Source: Haematomicrobium sanguinis DSM 21259 (GTDB lineage: Bacteria; Actinomycetota; Actinomycetes; Actinomycetales; Micrococcaceae). From it: a stretch of DNA of 64,000 nt. Positions 36,911 through 48,399 of the stretch are shown here, in pieces. Under the pieces are notes generated by a model. It ran no database searches. It was given only the letters and a program-made list of their open reading frames with translations, and was not told where the DNA came from. The stretch's first letter is position 1. Every line of letters begins with the position of its first letter. The stretch is from the NCBI RefSeq assembly GCF_000688395.1, contig NZ_JIAG01000009.1, forward strand, positions 88,696 through 152,695, given 5' to 3'. The position numbers and the translations under genes are program-made.

Positions 36911-37870
36911 CTAGACTGCCCGCAATTGCGGGGCGGTGACCCGGGTGAGACGGGAGAGGTTGAGGTTGTCCAGGACGTCGAGGCTGTCCTGATATTGGTT
37001 GAAGGTATAGAGGTGCAGGCCCGGGGCGCCGGCATCGAGGGCGGCTTGGGCGAGGTCGGTGGTCGCTTGTATTCCGGCTTTCCGGCGGGCGGCGTCATCG
37101 CTTGTGGAGAGCTTGTCTAAGAGCGGTGCGGGGATCTCGATGCCGGCCATTTCGCTGATTCGTGCGACGCGCCGGGGAACCGTGAGCGGCATGATGCCGG
37201 GGATGATTGGGATGGTGACTCCGGCGCGGCGTGCTCTGGTGAGGAGATTCTCATAGGCGCGGGGGTCGAAGAAAACTTGGGTGAGCGCGAAGTCGGCGCC
37301 GGCCGCTTCCTTGGCGAGAAGCACCTCCACGTCTTGGAGTTCGGTGGGCGATTCGGGGTGGCGGTTGGCGTAGGCTGCGACGCCGATTGCGAGCCTTCCG
37401 GCGGCAAGGCGCGCGGTGTTGTGCCGTTCGACCGTGCGGACGAGCCGGATGAGGTCCTCGGCGTAGTTCAAGGCGGGTGTGGCGGCGAGTGGGAGGGCCT
37501 TGTCCTTGTCCCCGCGAAGAGCCAAGATGCCGCGCACGCCCAGACCCAACATTTCGGTGATCATGGCGGTTATTTCGTCCACCGTGTTGCCGAGGCAGGT
37601 GAGGTGTGCGAGCGGTTTGAGCGTGGTGGTGTCGAGGAGTTCTTTGAGAAGTTCCAGGGCCTCGGTGCGATTGTCGCCGCCGGTTCCAAAGGTGACCGAG
37701 ACGTAGTCGGGGTGGGTTTGCTCGATGGCGCGGATGGTTCTCCATAAGGGTCCGCGGGCACTCGCGTTCCGTGGTGGGAAGAGCTCATAAGAGAGCGCGA
37801 TGTCCGGGCCGCGTGGTGGCTGGTTCTGCGGTGGCTGGTTTTGGGGTGGCTGGGTAGGAGAAAGTGACAT
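36911..37870 (-). CDS. metF: Methylenetetrahydrofolate reductase
   Basis: MetF reduces 5,10-methylene-THF to 5-methyl-THF with FAD and NADH, supplying MetE. The 319-residue protein has SYELFPPRN near residue 27 (catalytic Glu), VSVTFGTGGDNRTEALELL, HLTCLGNTVDEITAM, ILALRGDKDKALPL, and FALTQVFFDPRAYENL. The first 20 residues are a PPQNQPPQNQPP repeat from a small tandem DNA repeat and are probably disordered. It is the first gene of metF-metE-metY. The 380 bp upstream contain possible RNA structure. Confidence 0.93.
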   Translation of the reverse strand: MSLSPTQPPQNQPPQNQPPRGPDIALSYELFPPRNASARGPLWRTIRAIEQTHPDYVSVTFGTGGDNRTEALELLKELLDTTTLKPLAHLTCLGNTVDEITAMITEMLGLGVRGILALRGDKDKALPLAATPALNYAEDLIRLVRTVERHNTARLAAGRLAIGVAAYANRHPESPTELQDVEVLLAKEAAGADFALTQVFFDPRAYENLLTRARRAGVTIPIIPGIMPLTVPRRVARISEMAGIEIPAPLLDKLSTSDDAARRKAGIQATTDLAQAALDAGAPGLHLYTFNQYQDSLDVLDNLNLSRLTRVTAPQLRAV

Positions 37871-38254
37871 TTGGTCCCTTGTGTTTTGTTCGTGATCCTC
37901 GTTGTGGATTCACGATGCGAACGGTACGGGCACAGTGCGCTGGTTAAGGGCGCTAGCTCTGGGCGCTCGATGGCGAGCGCGGCACTGTGATCAAATGTCA
38001 GACCCTCATGGGGGCACCCACACCTTCATTTATTCGAAGGTCGCTGACGGTTTCGCCGGTAGATCAAATAATTTTCGATGCGCCGACATGTTGAATCTAG
38101 ATCGCGTCCGGCGCATTCGGCAAGAAGGTGAAGCAACATGACGCGAATGTGAATATGTGTGACCCCTGGTGCAAACATCCAATGTCTGACAAGCTTGTCT
38201 ATACCGCCAGCAATGACTCAGTGCACCATTATGCGATATTGACGAGGTTTGAGA
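37871..38254. other. 384-bp region upstream of metF with structured leader candidate
   Basis: Between divergent metF and the binding-protein gene. Near metF there is a hairpin TCGTGATCC/GGATTCACGA (37890-37915). Farther up, CACAGTGCGCT (37931-37941) pairs with AGCGCGGCACTGTG (37976-37989), enclosing GCGCTCGATGGCGAGCGC, itself a 7-bp stem, and repeated GGGCGCT words. This looks like a folded RNA leader on the metF transcript. It does not match a SAM riboswitch consensus I can recall. A 36-residue minus-strand open frame (about 38028-38138) is too weak to call. Confidence 0.45.
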
Positions 38255-39985
38255 ATGAGAGAGAAACGACGCCACGAAGATTTTGCTCGGATGTCTCGAC
38301 GATTCTTTATGTCGGCGGCCGGAGTCGGGCTGATGGGCGCACTTGCAGCGTGTAGCGGCGGAGGCGGCGGGGCCGGAGCAGCGGCGAGCGCCGACCCCAA
38401 TCGTGTCATGCCGCCCAAGGGCGGGCCCGCGCGCACACCGACCGATATTCCGAACTTGCCGGAGGGATTTGTCGGCGCGCCGGCGTACACGCCAGAGCCG
38501 CTGGTTAGCGGCCAAAGCGCGACGCTACGCATTGCCGTCCCGCAAAGTATTTCGGTGGGCGACTGGAAAGCGAACAAGTTCACCCAATGGTTCCAGGACC
38601 GTACGGGTGTGAAAGTGGAATGGCAGACCATTCCCGACGGGGATGACGCACAAACGAAGATCAACGCGCTGATCGCCTCCAATGATCTTCCAGAAATCAT
38701 CATGGGGTTCTATCTGGACCGGTCCCAGGTGTGGACCTGGGCTCAGCAGGGCATCATCGTGGATATGAAGCCGTACCTCGAGGATTACGGCCAGAACGGT
38801 AGAGAAGCTCTGGGAATCAGCGAGGACTGGACCGCGGCATTTGCCGGACCCGATGGTGGCATCTACTCCTACCCCAATGTCAACGAGTGCTATCCCTGTG
38901 CCACGCAAATGAACAAGATGTGGGTGAATCAACGCTATTTGGATCAGGTGGGCATGCAACGGCCCGAGTCGCTGGATGAATTCACCGAAATGTTACGGGC
39001 CTTTAAGAAGCAAACGCCGGCCACTAAGCCGCTACATTTTCAAGATGGCGAATGGCCAGACGCCTGGGCGAGCCAATCCTTCATGTACAACCCTGGTAAG
39101 CCGTGGATTACCGTCCAGTCCGGGAAAGTCCAGGCCGCCTTTGTCCAAGACGGCTTCCGCAAGACACTTGCCTATTTGCGCTCCCTGGTGGACGAGGAGC
39201 TATTGGATCCCGCGACATTGAACCAGAGCAATGACCAATTGCGGCGCTCTGTGGGTGCCGGTCAGGTTGGTGCTGCGGCGGTCGCCTGGGAGGGATCCCT
39301 GACCAGTGATCCGTCTCGACAACGCGAATGGATCTCGCTGGGACCTGTTGCCGGACCCGAGGGAACTAGGGTTGCCGCCTGGGACTACTACGTCGGACTC
39401 ACCTTCGGCCAAACAATCATGACCAAGGCGTGCCGTTCGCCAGAGCTTGCCGTGGCTTGGATGGACGAATGCTTAGAACTGGAGACAACCATCCGATCCA
39501 GTTCCGGTGTCAAAGGCACCGATTGGGAGTGGTCAAAGAAGGGCGAATTCGGTCAGAACGGGAACCAGGGACTGTTTACCCTCACTGCTTTATCTCCGGA
39601 AAACGGGAGCACCTGGGCCCAGGCGAATCCGGGATACCGCACTTCGGATTTCCGCGATGGCATGGTGTACACCAAGGGTCAGCTGCCCGCGGATGAACAG
39701 AAGAAGCTGTGGGAGCTCAACCGCTCCAAATACGATCCATACAAGCAACCGGTTGACCAGCAGTACCCGCCGACCTTCATTGACGCGACTCTCGCCGCCG
39801 ATATCGCTCGCGCCCAGGTGGATCTAGAAAATGAAGTGAACGCCGCCATCGACGGATTTATCCGCGGCCGCCGCGATATCAACGGCAGCTCCGATTGGGA
39901 TGACTTTGTGAAGAAGATGGACGAGATGGGATTGCAGAACTACTTGGACATGCGCCAGTCCGTTCTGGACAAGCGGAACGGCTAA
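38255..39985 (+). CDS. Extracellular solute-binding lipoprotein (ABC-type, orphan)
   Basis: A 576-residue binding protein starting at ATG (38255) with GAGG upstream. The N-terminus has SRRFFMSAAGVGLMGALAAC: a twin-arginine (15-16) lipoprotein signal with the lipobox Cys at 33, then a Gly/Ala-rich linker. The mature part is of the long family 1 type (LipO/aldouronate-like), with KFTQWFQDRTGVKVEWQTIP and long aromatic segments suited to oligosaccharides. No permease or ATPase gene is adjacent on either side, so it may serve a transporter encoded elsewhere. The ligand is unknown. Confidence 0.82.
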   Translation: MREKRRHEDFARMSRRFFMSAAGVGLMGALAACSGGGGGAGAAASADPNRVMPPKGGPARTPTDIPNLPEGFVGAPAYTPEPLVSGQSATLRIAVPQSISVGDWKANKFTQWFQDRTGVKVEWQTIPDGDDAQTKINALIASNDLPEIIMGFYLDRSQVWTWAQQGIIVDMKPYLEDYGQNGREALGISEDWTAAFAGPDGGIYSYPNVNECYPCATQMNKMWVNQRYLDQVGMQRPESLDEFTEMLRAFKKQTPATKPLHFQDGEWPDAWASQSFMYNPGKPWITVQSGKVQAAFVQDGFRKTLAYLRSLVDEELLDPATLNQSNDQLRRSVGAGQVGAAAVAWEGSLTSDPSRQREWISLGPVAGPEGTRVAAWDYYVGLTFGQTIMTKACRSPELAVAWMDECLELETTIRSSSGVKGTDWEWSKKGEFGQNGNQGLFTLTALSPENGSTWAQANPGYRTSDFRDGMVYTKGQLPADEQKKLWELNRSKYDPYKQPVDQQYPPTFIDATLAADIARAQVDLENEVNAAIDGFIRGRRDINGSSDWDDFVKKMDEMGLQNYLDMRQSVLDKRNG

Positions 39986-40034
39986 AAATTTCTCTACTCG
40001 CGCTGCGATGTGTACCGGCATCCTGGCGATAGGA

Positions 40035-40065
40035 TGATGCTGGCCACGAAGTGTGGCCAGCATCA
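40035..40065. terminator. Hairpin terminator candidate after the binding-protein gene
   Basis: TGATGCTGGCCAC (40035-40047) pairs perfectly with GTGGCCAGCATCA (40053-40065) over a 5-nt loop, followed by CTTGTT. It lies 50 bp after the stop of the binding protein and 50 bp before the next gene's start. Confidence 0.7.
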
Positions 40066-40115
40066 CTTGTTAACGTGGGTTCGCAAGCAATGCGAACTTT
40101 TCGGATTGGGGAATC

Positions 40116-40772
40116 ATGAGTCAATCAGCGCCGCAATATCCATCTGGGGGCCAGCCGCAGTACGGCATGTATCCGCCGCCCCCGCCGCCGCCAGCACCCA
40201 AGGGCTTCGCGATTGCCGCGCTAGTTCTCGGCATCATTGGCGTGGTCATCGGCCTCTTTATCGTCTTTGGCTGGCTTGCCCTCATTTTGGGCATTCTTGC
40301 GCTCATTTTCGGCATCGTGGGCCTACGGAAGAAGACCGCGAACGGCATGTCAATCACCGGCATCATCCTGGGTGCTATCGCCACTATCCTCGGCGTCATC
40401 GGCATTATCGTCACGATCGCGTTCATCAACGCCGCATCGAACGCCCTGGAGTCATACCGTCCGCAACTCGAATCCGCCATGGCAAGTTACTCGGCGCAGG
40501 CGAACGAGGAACACACGATCACCTACAAGGTCACCTCGGATGTCGCCGCCAAGGCAACGTATACGGATGAAAACGGTAGCAAAACGGAAGCCGTTACCAA
40601 TGAATGGCAGAAGGAAGTCACCATGAAAGGTGCCTACATTTACACGAGTGTTTCCGTGTCACCGGATGACATCACCACCGCCGGGAACCTGAGCTGTGAA
40701 ATTCTCATCGACGGGAAATCGGTATCCACCGACAGCGGATCCTCGCTTGTCTCGTGTTCGGGATCGCTCTAA
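40116..40772 (+). CDS. Membrane protein with DUF4190-like segments and MmpS-like domain
   Basis: The 218-residue protein has a proline/tyrosine-rich cytosolic start (QPQYGMYPPPPPPPAPKG), two long hydrophobic segments at about 30-68 and 76-108 in the DUF4190 style (AALVLGIIGVVIGLFIVFGW, NGMSITGIILGAIATILGVI), and an extracellular beta-rich part (from ITYKVTSDVAAKATYTDENG to SSLVSCSGSL) like the MmpS accessory domain of mycobacterial lipid exporters, with a likely disulfide pair (SCEIL, VSCSG). No MmpL partner is nearby. Function unknown; domain reading fairly good. Confidence 0.7.
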   Translation: MSQSAPQYPSGGQPQYGMYPPPPPPPAPKGFAIAALVLGIIGVVIGLFIVFGWLALILGILALIFGIVGLRKKTANGMSITGIILGAIATILGVIGIIVTIAFINAASNALESYRPQLESAMASYSAQANEEHTITYKVTSDVAAKATYTDENGSKTEAVTNEWQKEVTMKGAYIYTSVSVSPDDITTAGNLSCEILIDGKSVSTDSGSSLVSCSGSL

Positions 40773-40795
40773 TCACACTGGTAGTGACACAAAGC

Positions 40796-40838
40796 GAGCG
40801 GCCCCCATTCAGTCTTATTGACTGAATGGGGGCCGCTC
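40796..40838. terminator. Perfect 18-bp hairpin terminator, bidirectional
   Basis: GAGCGGCCCCCATTCAGT (40796-40813) pairs perfectly with 40821-40838 around CTTATTG, followed by TTTG on the plus strand. It separates the MmpS-like gene from the convergent tRNA-Leu. Confidence 0.88.
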
Positions 40839-40842
40839 TTTG

Positions 40843-40927
40843 TGGTGCCCAGAGTGGGACTCGAACCCACACACCGTAAGATACTGCATTTTGAGTGCAG
40901 CGCGTCTACCAATTCCGCCATCTGGGC
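40843..40927 (-). tRNA. tRNA-Leu (anticodon CAA)
   Basis: Minus-strand class II tRNA: acceptor GCCCAGA/TCTGGGC, D arm TGGCGGAATTGGTAGACGCG, anticodon stem CTGCA/TGCAG with loop CTCAAAA giving CAA, a long variable arm and the T loop TTCGAGT. The 3' CCA is encoded (TGG on the plus strand at 40843-40845). It reads UUG codons. Confidence 0.95.
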
Positions 40928-41066
40928 GCGGATTTCACGGTAAGCAACGTGAGTTTTACCTCAACGAAACTGTCGATGCGAAAATCAACTTTACATGGCG
41001 ATAGGCTGTTTATGCGAACCGAGCCAGTTTCGCACTGTTGAAGCCCGTCATCACAAGGAGGAACGT

Positions 41067-41672
41067 GTGAGCGCCGAAGAAGAGAACGGCCCCGCCATCG
41101 AGGTTGCCAAACGAGTTCTGGTTGCCGAGGACGAGACGCTGATTCGTCTCGACATCGTTGAGATCCTGCGTTCCGAAGGCTATGACGTGGTGGGTGAAGC
41201 CGACAACGGTGAGCGTGCGGTCGAGCTGGCCAAAGAACTGAACCCGGACCTGGTGCTCATGGACGTCAAAATGCCGATCCTTGACGGCATCTCCGCAGCA
41301 GAATCGATCGTGAAAGAGCGCATCGCGCCGGTTGTTCTGCTGACCGCGTTCAGCCAGAAAGAACTCGTGGAACGTGCTCGTGACGCGGGCGCGATGGCTT
41401 ACGTGGTCAAGCCATTCACCCCGGCCGACCTCATGCCCGCGATCGAAATCGCGTTGAGCCGTCACGAGGAAATTCAGGCGCTCGAGCAGGAAGTGACCGA
41501 CCTCAAGGACCAATTTGAGACACGGAAGCTCGTCGAGCGCGCCAAGAGCCTGTTGACCACCAAGATGGGGCTGACCGAGCCAGAAGCGTTCCGGTGGATT
41601 CAAAAGACCTCGATGGACCGGCGCCTGACCATGCGAGAAGTCTCGGAAACCATCATCAACCAGGTGAACTAA
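41067..41672 (+). CDS. pdtaR: ANTAR-domain response regulator (PdtaR type)
   Basis: A 201-residue regulator starting at GTG (41067), with AAGGAGG five bases upstream. The receiver domain has VLVAEDETLIRLDIVEIL with the acidic pair, the phosphoacceptor Asp in DLVLMDVKMPILDG (near residue 68) and VVKPFTPADL (Lys). The C-terminal ANTAR domain (LVERAKSLLTTKMGLTEPEA, FRWIQKTSMDRRLTMREVSE) binds paired RNA hairpins to stop termination. Its usual partner is the histidine kinase PdtaS, which is not in this window. A hairpin at 41714-41750 follows. Confidence 0.93.
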   Translation: MSAEEENGPAIEVAKRVLVAEDETLIRLDIVEILRSEGYDVVGEADNGERAVELAKELNPDLVLMDVKMPILDGISAAESIVKERIAPVVLLTAFSQKELVERARDAGAMAYVVKPFTPADLMPAIEIALSRHEEIQALEQEVTDLKDQFETRKLVERAKSLLTTKMGLTEPEAFRWIQKTSMDRRLTMREVSETIINQVN

Positions 41673-41713
41673 CCCGGCGAGACGGTCTCCCCCGTCCCGC
41701 CCAAGTACCTGAG

Positions 41714-41750
41714 CGGCGGGAGGCCACCGTGCTTCGGTGACCACCCGCCG
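41714..41750. terminator. Hairpin after pdtaR
   Basis: CGGCGGG (41714-41720) pairs with CCCGCCG (41744-41750), and CACCG with CGGTG, around a TGCTT loop with two mismatches. A copy of the 11-mer (as CGCCGTCGTAC, 41746-41756) overlaps the right arm. There is no T tract; it probably contributes to pdtaR termination. Confidence 0.55.
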
Positions 41751-41836
41751 TCGTACATGTAAAGGCGATGCGCTAGCGCGGTGACCCACATGCACTACCT
41801 GCACACTCGAAATCCATTGTGCAGATAATGCACGCT

Positions 41837-42930
<1,094 letters not shown>

Positions 42931-42934
<4 letters not shown>

Positions 42935-43734
42935 GGTTTGCTTTCACTGATGTTCGACGGCGAGTGGCTGGGTTTGTCGATCGCCCCGCCATAGCGGCGG
43001 TCGCGTCGAGCGTATTGGTCAATGGCGTACCAGAGTGTCCGGCGATCGACATCGGGCCAGAGCACATCCAAGAACACCATTTCGGCGTAAGCGGCTTCCC
43101 AGAGCATGAAATTGCTTGTGCGCTGTTCGCCGGAGGTGCGGATGAAAAGGTCCACATCGGGAAGGTCTGGTAAGTAGAGGTTTTTGGCAATCGTTTTTTC
43201 GGTGATACGTCCCGCGTTGAGTTTGCCGTTTTTGACCTCGTGGGCAATCGCTTGCATGGCGTCGGCGAGTTCGGCGCGGCCGCCGTAATTAATGCACATA
43301 TTGAGGGTGCAGGTGGAATTGTTTTTGGTTTGCTCTTCGGCAATCTCCAGTTCGGAGATGACCGAGCGCCATAGCCGGGGTCTTCTCCCCGACCAGCGCA
43401 CGCGAACGCCCCACTGGTCCAGTTGGTCGCGTTGGCGGCGCAGCACGTCCCGGCTGAAGCCCATCAGAAAACGAACTTCTTCGGGGGAACGGGCCCAGTT
43501 TTCAGTGGAGAAAGCGTAGACCGAGACGTGTTTGACGCCAATATCGATCGCGCCGGCCATGACATCTAAAAGGGCCGCCTCGCCTGCGCGGTGGCCCTCG
43601 GTGCGGGGCAGCCCGCGTTGGTTGGCCCATCTGCCGTTGCCGTCCATCACAATTGCCACATGCTCGGGAACAAGGTGGGCGGGTAATCGTGGAGCAGTTT
43701 CGCCGCTGGGATGCGGATAGGGCTTTTCTACCAC
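42931..43734 (-). CDS. uppS: Isoprenyl (Z-polyprenyl) diphosphate synthase
   Basis: UppS makes the long-chain carrier lipid diphosphate (deca- or undecaprenyl) by cis-condensation of isopentenyl units. The 267-residue protein has [20 protein letters not shown] with catalytic Asp near residue 32, [35 protein letters not shown]-like [14 protein letters not shown] and the C-terminal [20 protein letters not shown]. It lies in recO-uppS-pyrD: its ATG starts directly at the recO stop, and its end overlaps pyrD. Chain length cannot be read with certainty. Confidence 0.94.
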
Positions 43735-44487
43735 TTAACTTCTTTCCACCAATGCCAGGGATTTGAGTGAACGTTCAACATGAAATTGTACAAAGCTCGC
43801 AATCATTCCGGCGGCGCGATTCCGGGTGCTCTCCTCGGCGGCGGCAGCGCTCGACCAGTCTCCCACCTGAAGCGCTCTGAGGTGTGCAAGGGTTTGTGCA
43901 TCCAGCGTGGGGGTGCCGGGCGGTCGATGCAGCGTGCAAACAACGCCGCCCAGCGATGGCGAAAAACTCGCGTGCTCGCCGACCTCGTGGCATGTGGCAC
44001 AGTGCTCCAGGCTCGCCTGCCACCCTGCGGCCGCCATGGCGCGCAACAGGTAGGAGTCCAATATCAGTTGCGAGGGTTGTGCGTTTCGGGCGAGCGCCGC
44101 TATGGCGCCGAGGGCAAGGTGGTACTGGGCACGCGCCGACTCGGTGTCGGTTTCGGTCAGCTTCTCCGCTAACTCGCTTATTGCCACCGCGCTCGTGTAC
44201 GCAGGATAGTCCGCAACCAACGGGTGACCGTAGCCGCGTTTCGTCTCCACTTGGGAAATGTGTTCCAAGGACCGGCCCGGGACGAGTTGAATATCAATGT
44301 GACTGAAGGGTTCCAGCCTCGCCCCCAGCTTGGACTTTGCGCGCCGAACGCCCCTGGCGACGGCGCGCACCTGTCCGTGAGTGGGAGTGATCATGACGAT
44401 AATTCGATCGGCCTCGCCCAAGTTATAGGTGCGCAACACAAGTGCCTCGGTGCGGTAGCTTCGCGCCGCGAAATTAGTGGTGCTCAC
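43735..44487 (-). CDS. recO: DNA repair protein RecO
   Basis: RecO loads RecA on SSB-coated single-stranded DNA with RecR and anneals strands. The 250-residue protein has the OB-fold start YRTEALVLRTYNLGEADRII, GARLEPFSHIDIQLVPG, and the helical domain with a partial zinc site (CATC near 162; the second pair is reduced to one Cys in VVCTLH). It is upstream of uppS with no gap, a common actinobacterial pairing, and 12 bp downstream of leuA's stop, all on the same strand. Confidence 0.92.
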   Translation of the reverse strand: MSTTNFAARSYRTEALVLRTYNLGEADRIIVMITPTHGQVRAVARGVRRAKSKLGARLEPFSHIDIQLVPGRSLEHISQVETKRGYGHPLVADYPAYTSAVAISELAEKLTETDTESARAQYHLALGAIAALARNAQPSQLILDSYLLRAMAAAGWQASLEHCATCHEVGEHASFSPSLGGVVCTLHRPPGTPTLDAQTLAHLRALQVGDWSSAAAAEESTRNRAAGMIASFVQFHVERSLKSLALVERS

Positions 44488-44499
44488 CTACGTATTGTG

Positions 44500-46385
<1,886 letters not shown>

Positions 46386-46479
46386 AAAATCACAGTAACA
46401 CGATCGAACCGCCTCGCATCATAGGATGTAAATCACAGTCCTCAAGACTCAAGTAATGACACATGGAAGTGGGTTTAAC

Positions 46480-48399
46480 ATGGCCGATGCCGTCAGTCCG
46501 CGTATTCAAGACGATCTCTTTGCCGCGGTGAATCACGAGTGGTTAGAGACCACCGATATTCCTGATGACCAACCGGGCTACGGCACGTTCGCGGTGTTGC
46601 GGGACAACGCCGAAGAAGCGGTACGGGATCTCATCGAGCAAGCAGCCTCGGCCAGCGATCCGGATGCGGCTACGCAACGGGTCGGGGATATGTACGCCAG
46701 TTTCATGGACCGAGATACCGCCAACGCCAAAGGCATCGAGGCCATTCGCGAGGATCTTGACGCCATTGATGCTGCTGCCGACCTTAGCGATTTCCTTGCC
46801 GTTACGGCTCGCTTGGGCCGCGAAGGTAAGGGGAATCTGCTCTCGATCGGGATCGAGGCCGATTTCAAGGACACCAATACCTACATGGTGTATTTCGATC
46901 AGGCCGGTATCGGTCTGCCGGATGAAAAGTACTACACCGAGGACCAGTATGAATCCGTGCGCGAGGAGTATCTCAAACACTTAGAGCGTGTCTTCTCGGC
47001 CATGGGAGAGGAGCACCCGGACTCGCTTGCTCGCGAGGTTTTGCAACTGGAAAGCCAGTTCGCCGCCACGCACATGGACAATGTCACTCGGCGCGACCCA
47101 AATGCGATCTATAACCCGATGTCCCGTGCCGAAGTCGAGGCAGCAACACCGTGGGTTCCCGGGTTCGCCGAACAAGTCGGCATCCCTGTGCAGCACCTCG
47201 AAACGGTGGTGGTGGAGAGCCCCGGGTACCTTCAAGGATTGCCGGGCATTGTCAGCGAGGACAACCTCGCCACCCTCAAAGCCTGGCTCAAAGCCTCTGT
47301 TTTTCATGACCGTGCGGCCTACCTCAGCGACGAGCTTTCCAAACTCAATTTTGATTTTTACGGGACCATCTTGGGCGGAACCCCGCAACAGCGTGACTTG
47401 TGGAAGCGCGGGGTGGGCCTGGTGGAAGCCACCCTGGGCGAGGAACTAGGAAAGCTATATGTGGCACAGTATTTCCCGCCTAGCCACAAGGAGCGAATGG
47501 ATGCCCTGGTTGCCTCGCTCCTTGACGCCTATCAAGAATCGATCGCCAACCTGGAGTGGATGAGCCCGGATACCCGAAAAGCCGGGTTGGAAAAGCTGGC
47601 GAAGTTCCGGCCGAAGATTGGCTTCCCGAGCAAGTGGAAGGACTACTCCGCTCTCGAGGTGTCTCCCGATGACTTGATTGGCAATGTGGACCGCAGCGCC
47701 GTGGTGGAGCTGGAGCGCAGCATTGCCCGCCTCGAGGGACCGGTGGACAAGGAACTGTGGTACATGACCCCGCAAACGGTCAACGCTTACTACCATCCGC
47801 TTCACAATGAAATCGCGTTCCCGGCAGCGATCTTGCAGCCGCCCTTCTTTGACATGCAGGCGAGCGATGCCGAGAACTTCGGTGCAATTGGTGCGGTCAT
47901 CGGACACGAGATTGGTCACGGATTTGATGACAGCGGTTCGCAATTTGACGGAGACGGGTCGCTGCGGAATTGGTGGAGCGACGAGGACCGTTCCCGATTT
48001 GAAGAACTCACCGCAAATTTGGTGGGCCAGTTCAACGAACTCTCGCCGGATAACGTTCCGGATCAAAAGGTCAATGGCGAGTTGACCCTGGGCGAAAACA
48101 TTGGCGATCTCGGCGGGATCACCATTGCTCTCAAAGCGTTCAAAAACAGCTTTGCCGGCTCCGGCGCTCCCAGCGATGAGGACATTAGGGACTTTTTCCG
48201 TTCTTACGGCACCATTTGGCGCGGCAAGTTCCGGGACCAGGAGGCTCGGCGCCGCTTGACCATCGATCCGCACTCCCCCAATAAATTCCGCTCCAATCAG
48301 ATCGCCAAAAACGTCGACGAGTTCCATGACGTGTTTGACACGAAGGAGTCGGATGGAATGTGGCTCGCCCCAGATGAGCGGGTCAAGATCTGGTTCTAG
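46480..48399 (+). CDS. pepO: M13 family metalloendopeptidase (neprilysin-like, PepO)
   Basis: A 639-residue M13 peptidase. The start taken is ATG (46480, MADAVSPRIQDDLFAAVNHE), with GGAAGTGGG upstream; an in-frame ATG at 46456 lacks a ribosome site. The N-terminal domain reads GYGTFAVLRDNAEEAVRDLI; NAYYHPLHNEIAFPAAILQP precedes the zinc motif VIGHEIGHGFDDSGSQ (about 475) and the second zinc Glu in GELTLGENIGDLGG. It has no signal peptide and probably cleaves short peptides in the cytosol. The stop overlaps that of the LCP gene through CTAG. Confidence 0.92.
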   Translation: MADAVSPRIQDDLFAAVNHEWLETTDIPDDQPGYGTFAVLRDNAEEAVRDLIEQAASASDPDAATQRVGDMYASFMDRDTANAKGIEAIREDLDAIDAAADLSDFLAVTARLGREGKGNLLSIGIEADFKDTNTYMVYFDQAGIGLPDEKYYTEDQYESVREEYLKHLERVFSAMGEEHPDSLAREVLQLESQFAATHMDNVTRRDPNAIYNPMSRAEVEAATPWVPGFAEQVGIPVQHLETVVVESPGYLQGLPGIVSEDNLATLKAWLKASVFHDRAAYLSDELSKLNFDFYGTILGGTPQQRDLWKRGVGLVEATLGEELGKLYVAQYFPPSHKERMDALVASLLDAYQESIANLEWMSPDTRKAGLEKLAKFRPKIGFPSKWKDYSALEVSPDDLIGNVDRSAVVELERSIARLEGPVDKELWYMTPQTVNAYYHPLHNEIAFPAAILQPPFFDMQASDAENFGAIGAVIGHEIGHGFDDSGSQFDGDGSLRNWWSDEDRSRFEELTANLVGQFNELSPDNVPDQKVNGELTLGENIGDLGGITIALKAFKNSFAGSGAPSDEDIRDFFRSYGTIWRGKFRDQEARRRLTIDPHSPNKFRSNQIAKNVDEFHDVFDTKESDGMWLAPDERVKIWF

